Shown: positions 1 to 8,554 of the stretch, in pieces
Position numbering within the stretch: the first letter of the stretch is position 1
Layout: every line of letters starts with the position of its first letter
NCBI RefSeq assembly: GCF_003966715.1
Contig: NZ_AP018907.1
Location: 1,476,001-1,540,000, forward strand
Direction: 5' to 3'
Length of the DNA stretch: 64,000 nt
Source of the DNA: Blastochloris tepida
GTDB taxonomy: Bacteria > Pseudomonadota > Alphaproteobacteria > Rhizobiales > Xanthobacteraceae
The notes under the pieces: generated by a model
What the model saw: only the letters and a program-made list of their open reading frames with translations
Told to the model about the DNA's origin: nothing
Databases searched by the model: none
Program-made: the position numbers and the translations under genes

Positions 1-86
1 CCCAACCCAAATCCGACGCCGCACCGAAGTCCGAAAGCGCGCCTGTGCCTGAGAAACTGCCTGGGGCCGAGAGTAAATCGGCATGA
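1..86 (+). CDS. tatB: TatB C-terminal tail (partial, cut by the window edge)
   Basis: Reading in the frame that begins at base 3 gives a Lys/Pro/Ala/Ser-rich tail ending at TGA 84-86. The stop overlaps the tatC start as ATGA. Disordered, proline- and lysine-rich C-termini are usual for TatB, the component that receives twin-arginine substrates together with TatC at the inner membrane. Only about 27 residues are present and none is diagnostic, so the assignment rests mainly on the position directly upstream of tatC and on the overlap. Confidence 0.7.
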   Translation, partial: QPKSDAAPKSESAPVPEKLPGAESKSA

Positions 87-865
87 CGCAGGAAGACATC
101 GACGCGACGAAGGCGCCGCTGCTCGACCATCTGGTCGAGCTGCGCGCCCGGCTGATCAAGTCGCTGATCGCCTTCTTCGTGCTGTTCATCGTATGCTTCT
201 TCTTTGCGAAGGAGATCTACAATATACTGGTGCTGCCGTTCACCTGGGTGGCTGGGGCGGGGAACGCGAAGTTCATCTATACGGCGCTGCTGGAATATTT
301 CTTCACTCAGTTGAAGATCGCCGCGTTCGGCGCGCTGTTCCTGTCGTTCCCGGTCATCGCCATCCAGATCTACGCGTTCGTCGCGCCCGGCCTCTATGCG
401 CACGAGCGAAATGCGTTCCGGCCCTATCTCGTTGCCACGCCGGTGTTCTTTGTGCTCGGTGCGCTGCTGGTCTATTTCATCGTCATCCCGATGCTGACGA
501 TGTTCTCGCTCGGCATGCAGCAGGCGGGCGGCGACGGGCAGGCGGAAATCGCGCTGCTGCCCAAGGTCGGCGAGTATCTGTCGCTGATCACCACGCTGAT
601 CCTGGCATTCGGCGTGGCGTTTCAGCTTCCGGTCATCCTGACGCTGCTGGGACAGATCGGTATTGTCGATTCGGTGATGCTGAAGGCGAAGCGGCGTTAC
701 TTCATCGTCGGCGCCTTCGTCATCGCCGCGGTGCTGACGCCGCCGGACGTGATCAGCCAGTTGTCGCTGGCCCTGCCGCTGCTGCTGCTCTACGAGGGGG
801 CGATCTGGTCGGTGCGGATGATCGAGATCCGCCGGGCGCGGGAGATGCGCAACACGCCAACCTGA
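83..865 (+). CDS. tatC: Sec-independent protein translocase TatC
   Basis: This is the multispanning receptor of the twin-arginine translocation system. It binds RR signal peptides with TatB and recruits TatA to move folded proteins across the inner membrane. The 260-residue length is normal. The N-terminus carries the family's HLVELRxRL segment, with Glu19 in the position of the conserved signal-peptide-binding glutamate, and six hydrophobic helices follow. The ATGA overlap with the preceding tatB tail indicates translational coupling. Two downstream paralogs in this window (5834-6784 and 6901-7326) begin with an SRRQALLL segment that looks like a partial Tat signal, so they may be local substrates (inference). 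Confidence 0.96.
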   Translation: MTQEDIDATKAPLLDHLVELRARLIKSLIAFFVLFIVCFFFAKEIYNILVLPFTWVAGAGNAKFIYTALLEYFFTQLKIAAFGALFLSFPVIAIQIYAFVAPGLYAHERNAFRPYLVATPVFFVLGALLVYFIVIPMLTMFSLGMQQAGGDGQAEIALLPKVGEYLSLITTLILAFGVAFQLPVILTLLGQIGIVDSVMLKAKRRYFIVGAFVIAAVLTPPDVISQLSLALPLLLLYEGAIWSVRMIEIRRAREMRNTPT

Positions 866-882
866 TGGCGGCTCGGTACCAG

Positions 883-903
883 GGCTGGCGACGGACGCCA
901 GCC
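883..903 (+). terminator. Short GC-rich hairpin after tatC
   Basis: An 8-bp perfect stem (GGCTGGCG pairing with CGCCAGCC) with a five-base loop lies 18 bases after the tatC stop. No T-run follows, so it may be a 3'-end stabiliser or a weak terminator rather than a canonical intrinsic terminator. The remaining bases to serS include an AT-rich patch near 998-1010 that could hold its promoter. Confidence 0.35.
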
Positions 904-1028
904 GGCGCTATGACGCTGCGGACTCGTCTCGCTCCCCGTGTGGGCGAGGGACGGGGCGGCTCCATCGTCAGGACCAATCGTCGGCACCCCGTCGCGTAAA
1001 TATATCAAGTTCTTCCAGGCTCAGTTTC

Positions 1029-2420
1029 ATGCACGACATCAAATGGATTCGCGACAATCCCGACGCCTTCGACGCCGGCCTGAAGCGCCGCGGCCTCGAT
1101 TCCGAGACGTCTCCGCAGCTCTTCTCGGCCCATTTGATCGCGCTGGATGAGGTGCGGCGCACCGCCATCGTCGCGGTGGAGGCGGCGCAGGCGCGCCGCA
1201 ACGCCGCCTCCAAGGAGATCGGTCAGGCCAAGGCCAAGAAGGACGAGGAGAAGGCCGCCGAGCTGATGGCCGAGGTGGCCAAGCTCAAGGACGATCTGCC
1301 CAAGCTGGTCGAGGCCGAGAAGGCGGCCTCCGAGACGCTGGACGCCGCGCTCGCCGCGATTCCGAATCTTCCGGCAGATGATGTGCCCAACGGCCCGGAC
1401 GAGACCACCAATGTCGAGCGCCACCGTTTCGGTGCGCCGCCGGTGCTGGCGTTCCGGCCGCGGCAGCATTTCGACCTGGGCGAAGGGCTGAAGCTGATGG
1501 ACTTCGACGCCGCGGCCAAGCTGTCCGGCGCGCGGTTCGTGGTGCTGAAGGGACACTTGGCGCGGCTGGAGCGCGCCATCGCCCAGTTCTTCCTCGACGT
1601 CCACACCACCGAGCACGGCTATACCGAAGTCGCGCCGCCGCTCTTGGTGCGCGACCATGCGATGTTCGGCACGGCGCAGTTGCCAAAGTTTGCAGAAGAT
1701 CAGTTTCTTGCCACTCGACAGATTTCTCAAGACGAAATTCAGGAGCGCATGGCGAATTTTGGTGAAAGTGAACGTACGGCGCTATTAAGGCTCTATGTCG
1801 GGGACAAAGACTATCATTGGCTCATCCCCACCGCCGAGGTTCCACTGACCAATATAGTCCGCGAATCCATCCTGGAGGAAGCCGAGCTGCCGAAGCGCTT
1901 CACCGCCGGCACCTATTGCTTCCGGGCCGAGGCCGGCGCCGCCGGGCGCGACACCCGCGGCATGATCCGCCAGCACCAGTTCTACAAGGTCGAGCTGGTC
2001 TCGATCACCACGCCCGAGGAAAGCCAGAACGAGCACGAGCGCATGCTCGCTTGCGCCGAGGAAGTGCTGCGCCGGCTCGGTCTGCATTATCGAGTCGTGA
2101 CGCTGTGCACCGGCGACATGGGCTTCGCCTCGCAGAAGACCTACGACATCGAGGTTTGGCTGCCGGGGCAGGGGATGTTCCGCGAGATCTCGTCCTGCTC
2201 CAATTGCGGCGAGTTCCAGGCCCGGCGCATGCAGGCGCGCGTCCGCTCCAAGGAGGGCAGGATCCGCCCGGTCCACACGCTGAACGGCTCGGGCGTCGCG
2301 GTCGGCCGCGCGCTGGTGGCGGTACTTGAGAACTACCAGAACGAGGACGGCTCGATCACCATTCCCGAGGTGCTGAAACCCTATATGGGCGGGCTCGCCA
2401 GGATCGAGCGGGCGGCGTGA
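1029..2420 (+). CDS. serS: Seryl-tRNA synthetase with an internal insertion
   Basis: Class II aminoacyl-tRNA synthetase that charges tRNA-Ser and tRNA-Sec. The N-terminal coiled-coil arm (about residues 30-110) is followed by the catalytic core with motif 2 ([14 protein letters not shown]) and motif 3 ([18 protein letters not shown]). At 463 residues it is about 30 longer than the compact alphaproteobacterial form. The excess lies at about residues 227-263, between [10 protein letters not shown] and the conserved [11 protein letters not shown], and it is encoded by a conspicuously AT-rich stretch (bases 1681-1740 are 24/60 G+C by my count). The reading frame is intact and all catalytic motifs are present, so the enzyme is probably active. 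The stop overlaps the surE start (TGATG). Confidence 0.97.
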   Translation: MHDIKWIRDNPDAFDAGLKRRGLDSETSPQLFSAHLIALDEVRRTAIVAVEAAQARRNAASKEIGQAKAKKDEEKAAELMAEVAKLKDDLPKLVEAEKAASETLDAALAAIPNLPADDVPNGPDETTNVERHRFGAPPVLAFRPRQHFDLGEGLKLMDFDAAAKLSGARFVVLKGHLARLERAIAQFFLDVHTTEHGYTEVAPPLLVRDHAMFGTAQLPKFAEDQFLATRQISQDEIQERMANFGESERTALLRLYVGDKDYHWLIPTAEVPLTNIVRESILEEAELPKRFTAGTYCFRAEAGAAGRDTRGMIRQHQFYKVELVSITTPEESQNEHERMLACAEEVLRRLGLHYRVVTLCTGDMGFASQKTYDIEVWLPGQGMFREISSCSNCGEFQARRMQARVRSKEGRIRPVHTLNGSGVAVGRALVAVLENYQNEDGSITIPEVLKPYMGGLARIERAA

Positions 2421-3181
2421 TGCGCATCCTGGTCACCAATGACGACGGCATCTACGCCCCCGGCCTGGAGGTGTGCGAGCGCATCGCCCGCACGCTCTCC
2501 GACGATGTGTGGGTGATCGCGCCCGAGACCGACCAGTCGGGCGTGGCGCATTCGCTGTCGCTCAACGATCCGCTGCGGCTGCGCGAGGTCGGCCCGCGCC
2601 ATTACGCGGTCAAGGGCACGCCCACCGACTGCGTGATCATGGGCCTGCGCCATCTGATGAACGGCACGCCGCCCGATCTGGTGCTGTCGGGGGTCAATCG
2701 CGGCGGCAATATCGCCGAGGACGTCACCTATTCCGGCACGGTGGCCGGGGCCATCGAGGGCACGATTCTCGGCGTGCCGTCGTTTGCGCTGTCCCAGCTC
2801 TATGGCTACGAGACCCGCCAGAACCCGCATTGGGCTACCGCCGAGCGGTTCGCGCCGCAGGTGATCCGCCAGGTGCTGGCGCAGGGCCTGCCCAAAGGTG
2901 TGCTGGTCAATGTCAATTTCCCGGACTGCCTGCCCGACGAGGTGACCGGCGTCACGGTGGCGACCCAGGGCTTCCGTGCCCAGGAGCTGTTGCGAATCGA
3001 CGCCCGCCACGACGGGCGGGGGCTTCCCTATTACTGGATCGCCTTCAACCGGCAGGAGCCCACCCGCGCCGACGGAACCGATCTGTGGGCGGTACACGCC
3101 CGCAAGGTGGCGGTGACGCCGCTGCGGCTCGACATGACCGACGAGCCGTTCATGACCCGTTTGGCGCAAGTCTTTGGCTGA
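2420..3181 (+). CDS. surE: 5'/3'-nucleotidase SurE
   Basis: Survival protein SurE, a metal-dependent nucleoside-monophosphate phosphatase. The mature start [11 protein letters not shown] contains the metal-binding Asp pair. DQSGVAHS and GVNRGGNIAEDVTYSGTVAGA are further family motifs. I chose ATG 2420 rather than the in-frame GTG at 2417 because SurE proteins begin with MRIL. The start overlaps the serS stop as TGATG, which implies coupling. At 253 residues the length is standard. surE-pcm-nlpD is a conserved neighbourhood in many proteobacteria and is kept here. Confidence 0.96.
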   Translation: MRILVTNDDGIYAPGLEVCERIARTLSDDVWVIAPETDQSGVAHSLSLNDPLRLREVGPRHYAVKGTPTDCVIMGLRHLMNGTPPDLVLSGVNRGGNIAEDVTYSGTVAGAIEGTILGVPSFALSQLYGYETRQNPHWATAERFAPQVIRQVLAQGLPKGVLVNVNFPDCLPDEVTGVTVATQGFRAQELLRIDARHDGRGLPYYWIAFNRQEPTRADGTDLWAVHARKVAVTPLRLDMTDEPFMTRLAQVFG

Positions 3182-3321
3182 TTTGGAATTTTCGTCTCAT
3201 TCCGGCGCGGAGGGCTGCGCTTTCGCTGCGTCTGTCGTAGATTTCCCGCACGTTCCTGCGGACGGCCTGCCTGCGGGCGGCCTGCGCCATCCGCGGGGAG
3301 ACTGTCTTGGGCGGAGTTGAG

Positions 3322-3984
3322 ATGGGCGCCTTCAATCCCACGCCCGAGGATGGCGTCGGCCGCATGCAGTTCCTGCTCGGCCTGCGCCAGCGCGGCATCC
3401 GCGACACCAACGTGCTGCGGGCGATGGAGACGGTGCCGCGCGAGCTGTTCGTCGATCCGGCCGACCGCGACGTCGCCTGGGAGGACCGGGCGCTGCCGAT
3501 CGCCTGCGGCCAGACCATCAGCCAGCCCAGCCTCGTCGCGGCGATGACCGAGGCGCTCGAGGTCCGGCCCGGCCATACCGTGCTCGAGATCGGCACCGGC
3601 TCCGGTTATCAGGCGGCGATTCTCGGCAAGCTCGCCAAGCGGGTGGTGACGCTGGAGCGCTACCGCACGCTGGCCGACCTCGCCGAGGCGCGGCTGGGCC
3701 GGCTCGGCCTCGACAATGTCGAGGTGCGCGTCGCCGACGGCACGCTGGGCTGGCCGGAGGCCGCGCCCTACGACCGGATCATGATGACGGCGGCGGCGGC
3801 CGAAATTCCGCCGGCGGTGTTCGACCAGCTCGCGGTCGGCGGGGTGCTGGTCGGGCCGATCGGGCCGGAGGGCGGCATCCAGGATCTGCTGCAGATCCGG
3901 CGCACCGAATCGGGTTGCGAAAAGAAGCTGCTGCTACCGGTGCGTTTCGTGCCGATGCTCGGCGGCGTCGCCAAATCGCTGTGA
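3322..3984 (+). CDS. pcm: Protein-L-isoaspartate O-methyltransferase
   Basis: Repairs isoaspartyl residues by SAM-dependent methylation. The SAM-binding motif VLEIGTGSGYQAAIL, the preceding GQTISQPSLVAAMTEAL segment and the LVGPIG segment are all typical. ATG 3322 has a GGAG at good spacing. An in-frame TTG at 3307 would add five residues and is less likely. The protein is 220 residues. It follows surE after a 140-base gap and precedes the NlpD-like gene, the usual stationary-phase protein-repair and cell-wall cluster. Confidence 0.95.
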   Translation: MGAFNPTPEDGVGRMQFLLGLRQRGIRDTNVLRAMETVPRELFVDPADRDVAWEDRALPIACGQTISQPSLVAAMTEALEVRPGHTVLEIGTGSGYQAAILGKLAKRVVTLERYRTLADLAEARLGRLGLDNVEVRVADGTLGWPEAAPYDRIMMTAAAAEIPPAVFDQLAVGGVLVGPIGPEGGIQDLLQIRRTESGCEKKLLLPVRFVPMLGGVAKSL

Positions 3985-4150
3985 TCCGGCTTGCGGCGGA
4001 CTGCTCCGGCAACGTGGCAATAATCCCGCAGAATATATTGTTTTAAAACGTTATTTTTAGTTTCAAGATTGCGGCTCTCCGGGTCCCGTCCGAGGGGCGG
4101 CCGACCGCGTCCCCAGAAATCGGCGCCGGACCGTTCATCTTCCGGCAAGC

Positions 4151-4167
4151 TTAAGCGACCGTTTACC
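4151..4167 (+). promoter_or_regulatory. CtrA-like site upstream of the LysM/LytM gene
   Basis: TTAA-N7-TTTACC lies about 55 bases before the LysM/LytM start, one base away from the CtrA consensus TTAA-N7-TTAAC used for cell-cycle genes in alphaproteobacteria. The surrounding 235-base gap (3985-4219) also has an AT-rich tract at 4030-4070 that could hold a promoter. The identification rests only on the motif match. Confidence 0.3.
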
Positions 4168-4219
4168 CCAGATAGTCTCTACTCGCGCCGTTGTGGTCGC
4201 GTGCGAGTGAGTTGCTGGA

Positions 4220-5797
4220 ATGCGTAGCCCTGCCGATGTCGTTCGGTCGCGAATTGTCGCGCGGTTTGCCGTGGCCGGGTTGGTGGCTGCGGCCGTTGGC
4301 GGCTGCGCCGATACTCGCCTTGGGTCCGATCCTCTGTATTCGCCGTTCGGCCCCAGGCCCGGCGAATCCGCGGCGCCGCCGGCTTCCAACGCCCCGCCGG
4401 CAGCGGTGATGGCGGCGCCGACCACCCAGGTTTCCAACCAGCCGCTGCCGCCGCCCTCCTATCCGGCGTCGTCGTATCCCGCGGCGTCGTATCCGCCCGC
4501 CTCGATGCCGCCGCAGCAGGCGCCGGGTCCCTATTACGGCCAGCAGGGCGCGCTGCCGCCGCCGCCGGCCAATCGCTGGGGGCAGGCGAATGCCGCGCCG
4601 CCGCCGGCCACCTATTCCAATGGGCCGGTGATGGCGTCGGCCCAGCCCGGGCCGGCCTACCGGCCGATGTCCAGCGTCGCGCCGCCGCGTGCCGACGTCA
4701 CCGGATCGCTGCCGCCGGCCGGCGCGCCCGCCGCTGGGGGCGCCACGGTGGTGGTGAAGCCGGGCGAGACGATCACGTCGCTGGCCCGCCGCTACAATGT
4801 GCCGGCCAAGGCGATCATGAGCGCCAACAACATCGCCGATGCCCGGCTGGTGCGCGCCGGCCAGCGGCTGGTGATCCCGGGCGCCGGCTACCAGCCCGCC
4901 GCGTCGGCGCCGCCGCCGGCCGAGCGGTTCGCCACCGCCAGCGTGCCGCCGGCCGCTGCGGCGCCGGTCCGCACGCCGGCGCCTGCGGCCGCCGCCGGCA
5001 CCCACATCGTCAATTCGGGAGATACGCTGAACGCCATCGCCCGCCGCTACAAGGTCAGCCGCACGGCGCTGGCCTCTGCGAACGGCCTGACGGCGGATTC
5101 GCACCTCAGCATCGGCCAGCGGCTCACCATTCCGGGGCAGGGCGCCCCGGCCGCGCCGGCCCAGCAGTTCGCCGCCCAGACTCCGCCCGCCGCCGCGGCC
5201 CCGGTGCGTCAGGCGGCGGTGCAGGCTCCGGCGGCGGCTTCGCCGTTGCGGGCCGAGGCGATGGCCCCGGCGCCGAGCCGGTTCGAACGCACGGCGAGCG
5301 TTGCGCCCACGCAGAAGCTTGAGCCGTCCCGCAAGCCGGAGCCGGCGGTCGAGACGGCGGCGATGGTTCAGCCGACCGAGACGCCCGAGGAGACTAAGGC
5401 GGAGCCGGCGCGCAAGGGCGTGGCCTTCCGCTGGCCGGTGCGCGGCCGGGTGATCGCCAATTTCGGCGCCAAGCCGGGCGGCGAGAAGAATGACGGCATC
5501 AATATCGCCGTGCCCGAGGGCGCGACGATCAAGGCCGCCGAGGACGGCGTGGTCGCCTATGCCGGCTCCGAGCTCAAGGGCTACGGCAACCTCGTGCTGA
5601 TCCGCCACGCCGACGGCTGGGTGACCGCCTACGCCCACAACAGCGAGCTGATGGTGAAGCGCGGCGACAGCGTGAAGCGCGGCCAGTCGATCGCCCGCGC
5701 CGGCCAGAGCGGCTCGGTGACCTCGCCGCAGCTCCACTTCGAGGTGCGCCGCGGCTCCAATCCGGTCGATCCGGTGCCGCTGCTCACCGGCGGCTGA
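4220..5797 (+). CDS. LysM/degenerate LytM (M23) lipoprotein, NlpD/DipM-like amidase activator
   Basis: Begins with a lipoprotein signal (lipobox VGGC, Cys about residue 30). A long Pro/Ala/Ser-rich linker follows. Two LysM peptidoglycan-binding repeats start at about residues 173 and 256 (each ends in GQRLxIPG). The C-terminal 125 residues are an M23 fold. Its catalytic residues are degenerate: the first metal ligand pair is NDGIN instead of HxGID, and the HxH motif is QLH. The same losses occur in E. coli NlpD, which activates the cell-wall amidase AmiC and does not cut peptidoglycan. An AmiC-type amidase is encoded at 17973-19301. Likely role: outer-membrane-anchored activator of septal amidase. 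Confidence 0.88.
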   Translation: MRSPADVVRSRIVARFAVAGLVAAAVGGCADTRLGSDPLYSPFGPRPGESAAPPASNAPPAAVMAAPTTQVSNQPLPPPSYPASSYPAASYPPASMPPQQAPGPYYGQQGALPPPPANRWGQANAAPPPATYSNGPVMASAQPGPAYRPMSSVAPPRADVTGSLPPAGAPAAGGATVVVKPGETITSLARRYNVPAKAIMSANNIADARLVRAGQRLVIPGAGYQPAASAPPPAERFATASVPPAAAAPVRTPAPAAAAGTHIVNSGDTLNAIARRYKVSRTALASANGLTADSHLSIGQRLTIPGQGAPAAPAQQFAAQTPPAAAAPVRQAAVQAPAAASPLRAEAMAPAPSRFERTASVAPTQKLEPSRKPEPAVETAAMVQPTETPEETKAEPARKGVAFRWPVRGRVIANFGAKPGGEKNDGINIAVPEGATIKAAEDGVVAYAGSELKGYGNLVLIRHADGWVTAYAHNSELMVKRGDSVKRGQSIARAGQSGSVTSPQLHFEVRRGSNPVDPVPLLTGG

Positions 5798-5833
5798 GCG
5801 GGAGGCCTCCGCGCTCCCCGGGCGCGCCGCGTA

Positions 5834-6784
5834 TCACCGCCGCGAGGCGCTCCAGCTGCCGCTCTGGCTGCCGTGCTTGTTGGCGCCGGCCCAGTTGCCG
5901 GAGGCGACGGCGCTGTTGATCCGCCCGGTCAGCTTGCCGCTGAACGTGAAGGTGCCGAGATTGTACTGGCTGGAATCGCGCAGCGTGCCCGACAGGCTGG
6001 TGGAGATCGTGCCGTCCTCGGACACCGAGCCGGAGAACTTGCCCTGCACGGGGTCGCTGCCCGAGCGGCCCTGAACCGTGCCGCTGATGCGGCCGTTCGA
6101 GACGGTGAAGGTGAGCGAGCCGGACGCCGTGCCCTGGAAGCTGCCGGAATAGGTGCCGTCGAACGAAACCGGCGTCAGGGCCGCCCAGGCTTGGACCAGC
6201 GGTTCGAGGCCGTGATAGCGGTCGCGGGTGTCGCGGATCGCCGGCAGCATGTATTTCTTGTACTCGCGGACCTTGGCCAGCCCCTCGTCGAAGGTCTTCA
6301 GACGGGCGAAGTCCTGGCGGATGATCTCGGCATTCTTGGTCTTGGCCTGCGCCAGCGGCGTCAGAACACCGGGCCTGGGGACGATGCGGGAGATCATCTC
6401 GCCGCCGATGTCGTTGATTGTGCCCTGCGCCTCCTTCTTGCGCAGCGCTTCGAGCTTCTGTTCGGCGTTGGTGTAGGCCTCCCACTCGTCGCGCAGTTCC
6501 TTCAGCCGCGCGCCGAGATCGGCGCGCAGCGGCGCCACCGGATTGGAGGAGATGCGGCCGCCATACTGCAGCGTCTTCTTCAGATCCTCGATGTTGCGCA
6601 GGGCGAGGTCGTACTTCTTGCGCCAGTCGGGATTGTCGCGGGAGGCGGCGAGGGTGCCGGCGATGCGGCTTATGAGCGAATCGACGAAATCCTGCTGCGC
6701 GGCGCGGCTATCGGACGGCAGGGCGACGAAGGCGGCGGCAAGAAGCAGCGCCTGCCGGCGCGACAGACATGACGGTTTCGGCAT
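5834..6784 (-). CDS. Exported protein of unknown function with C-terminal beta-rich domain, paralog 1
   Basis: 316 residues. ATG 6784 has a strong GAGGAGG ribosome-binding site. A signal peptide with SRRQALLLAAA is a partial twin-arginine motif (the usual Phe is Ala) and ends near SRAAQQ. Residues 30-200 are charged and helical. The last 110 residues (about 205-316) are Gly/Ser/Thr-rich with alternating polarity, as expected for a beta barrel. That domain is clearly homologous to the whole mature protein at 6901-7326 (shared GSF-G, GTLTFTV, SDP, EDG, NLGTF-FSG and GANxxxxxxG-W positions). No known family is recognised. The pair sits between the nlpD-like gene and the DUF815 gene, on the opposite strand to the conserved cluster. 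Confidence 0.82.
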   Translation of the reverse strand: MPKPSCLSRRQALLLAAAFVALPSDSRAAQQDFVDSLISRIAGTLAASRDNPDWRKKYDLALRNIEDLKKTLQYGGRISSNPVAPLRADLGARLKELRDEWEAYTNAEQKLEALRKKEAQGTINDIGGEMISRIVPRPGVLTPLAQAKTKNAEIIRQDFARLKTFDEGLAKVREYKKYMLPAIRDTRDRYHGLEPLVQAWAALTPVSFDGTYSGSFQGTASGSLTFTVSNGRISGTVQGRSGSDPVQGKFSGSVSEDGTISTSLSGTLRDSSQYNLGTFTFSGKLTGRINSAVASGNWAGANKHGSQSGSWSASRR

Positions 6785-6813
6785 CGGTCCTCCTCAAGAC
6801 GGAGGGACGCTAG

Positions 6814-6851
6814 GGTTTGCCTGAATCTCTGCCTTGACCTGACGCAACGCG
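6814..6851 (-). promoter_or_regulatory. Duplicated upstream element, copy 1
   Basis: On the minus strand a 21-base block (6831-6851, core TTGCGTCAGGTCAAGGC) is followed after 9 bases by GGCAAACC (6814-6821). The same two blocks with identical spacing occur at 7359-7396 before the paralog. Their distance to the start codon is also nearly equal (46 and 49 bases between the block and the ATG). Conservation of both blocks and spacing, with divergent sequence between, points to a shared promoter or operator. No known consensus was recognised. Confidence 0.5.
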
Positions 6852-6900
6852 CCGGCCTGCGTCGGCGGGGCCGGCGTCTTTGCGCCTCTTCGTTTCGCGC

Positions 6901-7326
6901 CTATTTCCGCGTGGCTCTCCAGGTGCCTTCATGGCGGGCGAACTGGTTGGCGCCGGTCCAGCCGCCGGAGCCGGTCTCGCCGCCGATGCGCCCATTGACG
7001 GTGCCGCTGAACGGGAAGGTGCCGAGATTGAACCGGCTGGTGTCGCGCACCGTTCCGGTCAGCGGCAGGGCGACGGCGCCGTCCTCGCCGACTGCTCCGG
7101 CGAACGTGGCTTCGATCGGGTCGCTCTTCACGACGCCCTTGAGGGAACCGCTGAGCTGGCGGTTCTCCACCGTGAAGGTCAGCGTGCCCGTCGCCTCGCC
7201 CGCGAAGCTGCCGACATAGACGCCGTCGAGAGGCACCGGCGCCGCCGGATCGGCTTGGCCGGCGGATGGCGCAAGAACGGCGGCAGCGAGCAGCAGCGCC
7301 TGCCGGCGCGAAAGAAGCGAGAGCAT
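6901..7326 (-). CDS. Exported protein of unknown function, paralog 2 (single beta-rich domain)
   Basis: 141 residues from ATG 7326, which has GGGGAGG at proper spacing; an upstream in-frame extension to 7392 lacks that support and would run through the shared regulatory element. The signal peptide again carries SRRQALLLAAA. The mature part is one Gly/Thr-rich domain that aligns along its length with the C-terminal domain of the 5834-6784 protein, at roughly half identical residues by eye. A tandem duplication with gain or loss of the helical module is the simplest history. Function unknown; periplasmic or surface location is inferred from the signal. Confidence 0.8.
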   Translation of the reverse strand: MLSLLSRRQALLLAAAVLAPSAGQADPAAPVPLDGVYVGSFAGEATGTLTFTVENRQLSGSLKGVVKSDPIEATFAGAVGEDGAVALPLTGTVRDTSRFNLGTFPFSGTVNGRIGGETGSGGWTGANQFARHEGTWRATRK

Positions 7327-7358
7327 CGTCCGTCCTCCCCTGAGCAAAGGAACGGTAC

Positions 7359-7396
7359 GGTTTGCCGGACGCCCCGCCTTGACTTGACGCAACGCG
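7359..7396 (-). promoter_or_regulatory. Duplicated upstream element, copy 2
   Basis: Matches copy 1 at 20 of 21 bases in the distal block (7376-7396) and 8 of 8 in the proximal GGCAAACC block (7359-7366), with the same 9-base gap. It lies just downstream of the DUF815 stop at 7406, so paralog 2 has its own regulatory region. Confidence 0.5.
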
Positions 7397-7405
7397 GCTG
7401 GTGCG

Positions 7406-8296
7406 TCAGCCGCGGGGGAGGGGCACCCCGGCCCGGCCGGCGGCGTCCTGGATGAACTGCCAGGCGACGCGGCCGGAGCGCGAGCCGCGGGTCACCGACC
7501 ATTCCAGCGCCTCGCGCGTCAGCACCTCGGGCGGAACCGGCAGGCCGATATAAGCGGCGTAGGCTGCGACCATTCCGAGGTATTCGTCCTGGCTGCAATT
7601 GTGGAAGCCGAGCCACAGGCCGAAGCGGTCGGACAGCGATACCTTTTCCTCCACTGCCTCGCCGGGATTGATGGCGGTCGCGCGTTCATTGTCGACCATG
7701 TCGCGCGGGATGAGGTGGCGGCGGTTGGAGGTGGCATAGAACAGCACATTGTCGGGCCGGCCTTCGAGGCCGCCCTCCAGCGCCGCCTTCAGCGACTTGT
7801 AGGAGGTGTCGCCGCCATCGAACGACAGGTCGTCGCAGAACACGATGAAGCGGCAGGGCGCAGGCCGCAGCCGCGCCATCAGATCGGGCAGCGACTCGAT
7901 GTCCTCGCGGTGGATCTCGATCAGCTTCAGCGGCTGGCCGCCGGTGCGCGCGGCCGCCACCTCGGCATGGGCCGCCTTGACGAGGGAGGACTTGCCCATA
8001 CCGCGCGCGCCCCACAGCAGCGCGTTGTTGGCCGGCAGGCCGGCGGCGAAGCGGGCGGTGTTGTCGAGCAGGATGTCGCGGACGCGGTCGATGCCCTTGA
8101 GCAGCGAGATCGCCACGCGATTGACCTTGGCCACCGGCTGCAGGCGCTGGCCGGCCGCCTGCCAGACGAAGGCATCGGCGGCGGCGAAATCGGGCGCGGG
8201 CGGGGGTGGCGGGCTGAGACGCTCAAGCGCCGCGGCGATGCGCTCCAGGAGGGGGGCGAGAGACGGTGAGGCCGGGGATGAAGCGTCGTCGGTCAT
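7406..8296 (-). CDS. DUF815-family AAA+ ATPase
   Basis: Predicted ATP-binding protein (COG2607/DUF815 type). Walker A is GARGMGKSS (about residue 95) and Walker B is FIVFCDDLSF. A sensor-like TSNRRHLIPRDM and an Arg-rich C-terminal lid (TRGSRSGRVAWQF) follow. ATG 8296 was chosen because the protein proper starts MTDDASS; the open frame runs further upstream without family similarity. 296 residues. The biochemical role is not established. Its place directly upstream of and divergent from yajC-secD-secF is common in Hyphomicrobiales. Confidence 0.88.
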   Translation of the reverse strand: MTDDASSPASPSLAPLLERIAAALERLSPPPPPAPDFAAADAFVWQAAGQRLQPVAKVNRVAISLLKGIDRVRDILLDNTARFAAGLPANNALLWGARGMGKSSLVKAAHAEVAAARTGGQPLKLIEIHREDIESLPDLMARLRPAPCRFIVFCDDLSFDGGDTSYKSLKAALEGGLEGRPDNVLFYATSNRRHLIPRDMVDNERATAINPGEAVEEKVSLSDRFGLWLGFHNCSQDEYLGMVAAYAAYIGLPVPPEVLTREALEWSVTRGSRSGRVAWQFIQDAAGRAGVPLPRG

Positions 8297-8356
8297 GTCG
8301 GTTCCGGAATTCCGGGCGTGCTTAACGGGCCGCCTGACGCGCCGCAAGGCGCACCA

Positions 8357-8384
8357 TTGCATTCGAGGGGGGGCTGGCTATAGT
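8357..8384 (+). promoter_or_regulatory. Sigma-70-type promoter for yajC-secD-secF
   Basis: TTGCAT (8357-8362), a 16-base spacer and TATAGT (8379-8384). The transcript would have a leader of about 165 bases, which contains a perfect 8-bp hairpin at 8417-8435 (GCCGGATC, loop GCT). Confidence 0.5.
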
Positions 8385-8554
8385 CCGCGCCGCTTCGTTC
8401 GGTAAGGTTCGGGCGGGCCGGATCGCTGATCCGGCTGGTCCAGACCGGTCGAAACGAGCCGATTTGCAGGCCCTCCCGGGCTGTCGCTGGTGGCGGCGCG
8501 GGGATCGCCTGAACAGCCGCCGCAGGTCCGACCAGCGTTTCACGAGGTTCATCG

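Noticed and set aside
1708..1817. Insertion in serS considered as an intein or a degenerate insertion sequence
   Set aside because: Far too short, with no splice-junction residues (no Cys/Ser start and His-Asn end) and no target duplication.
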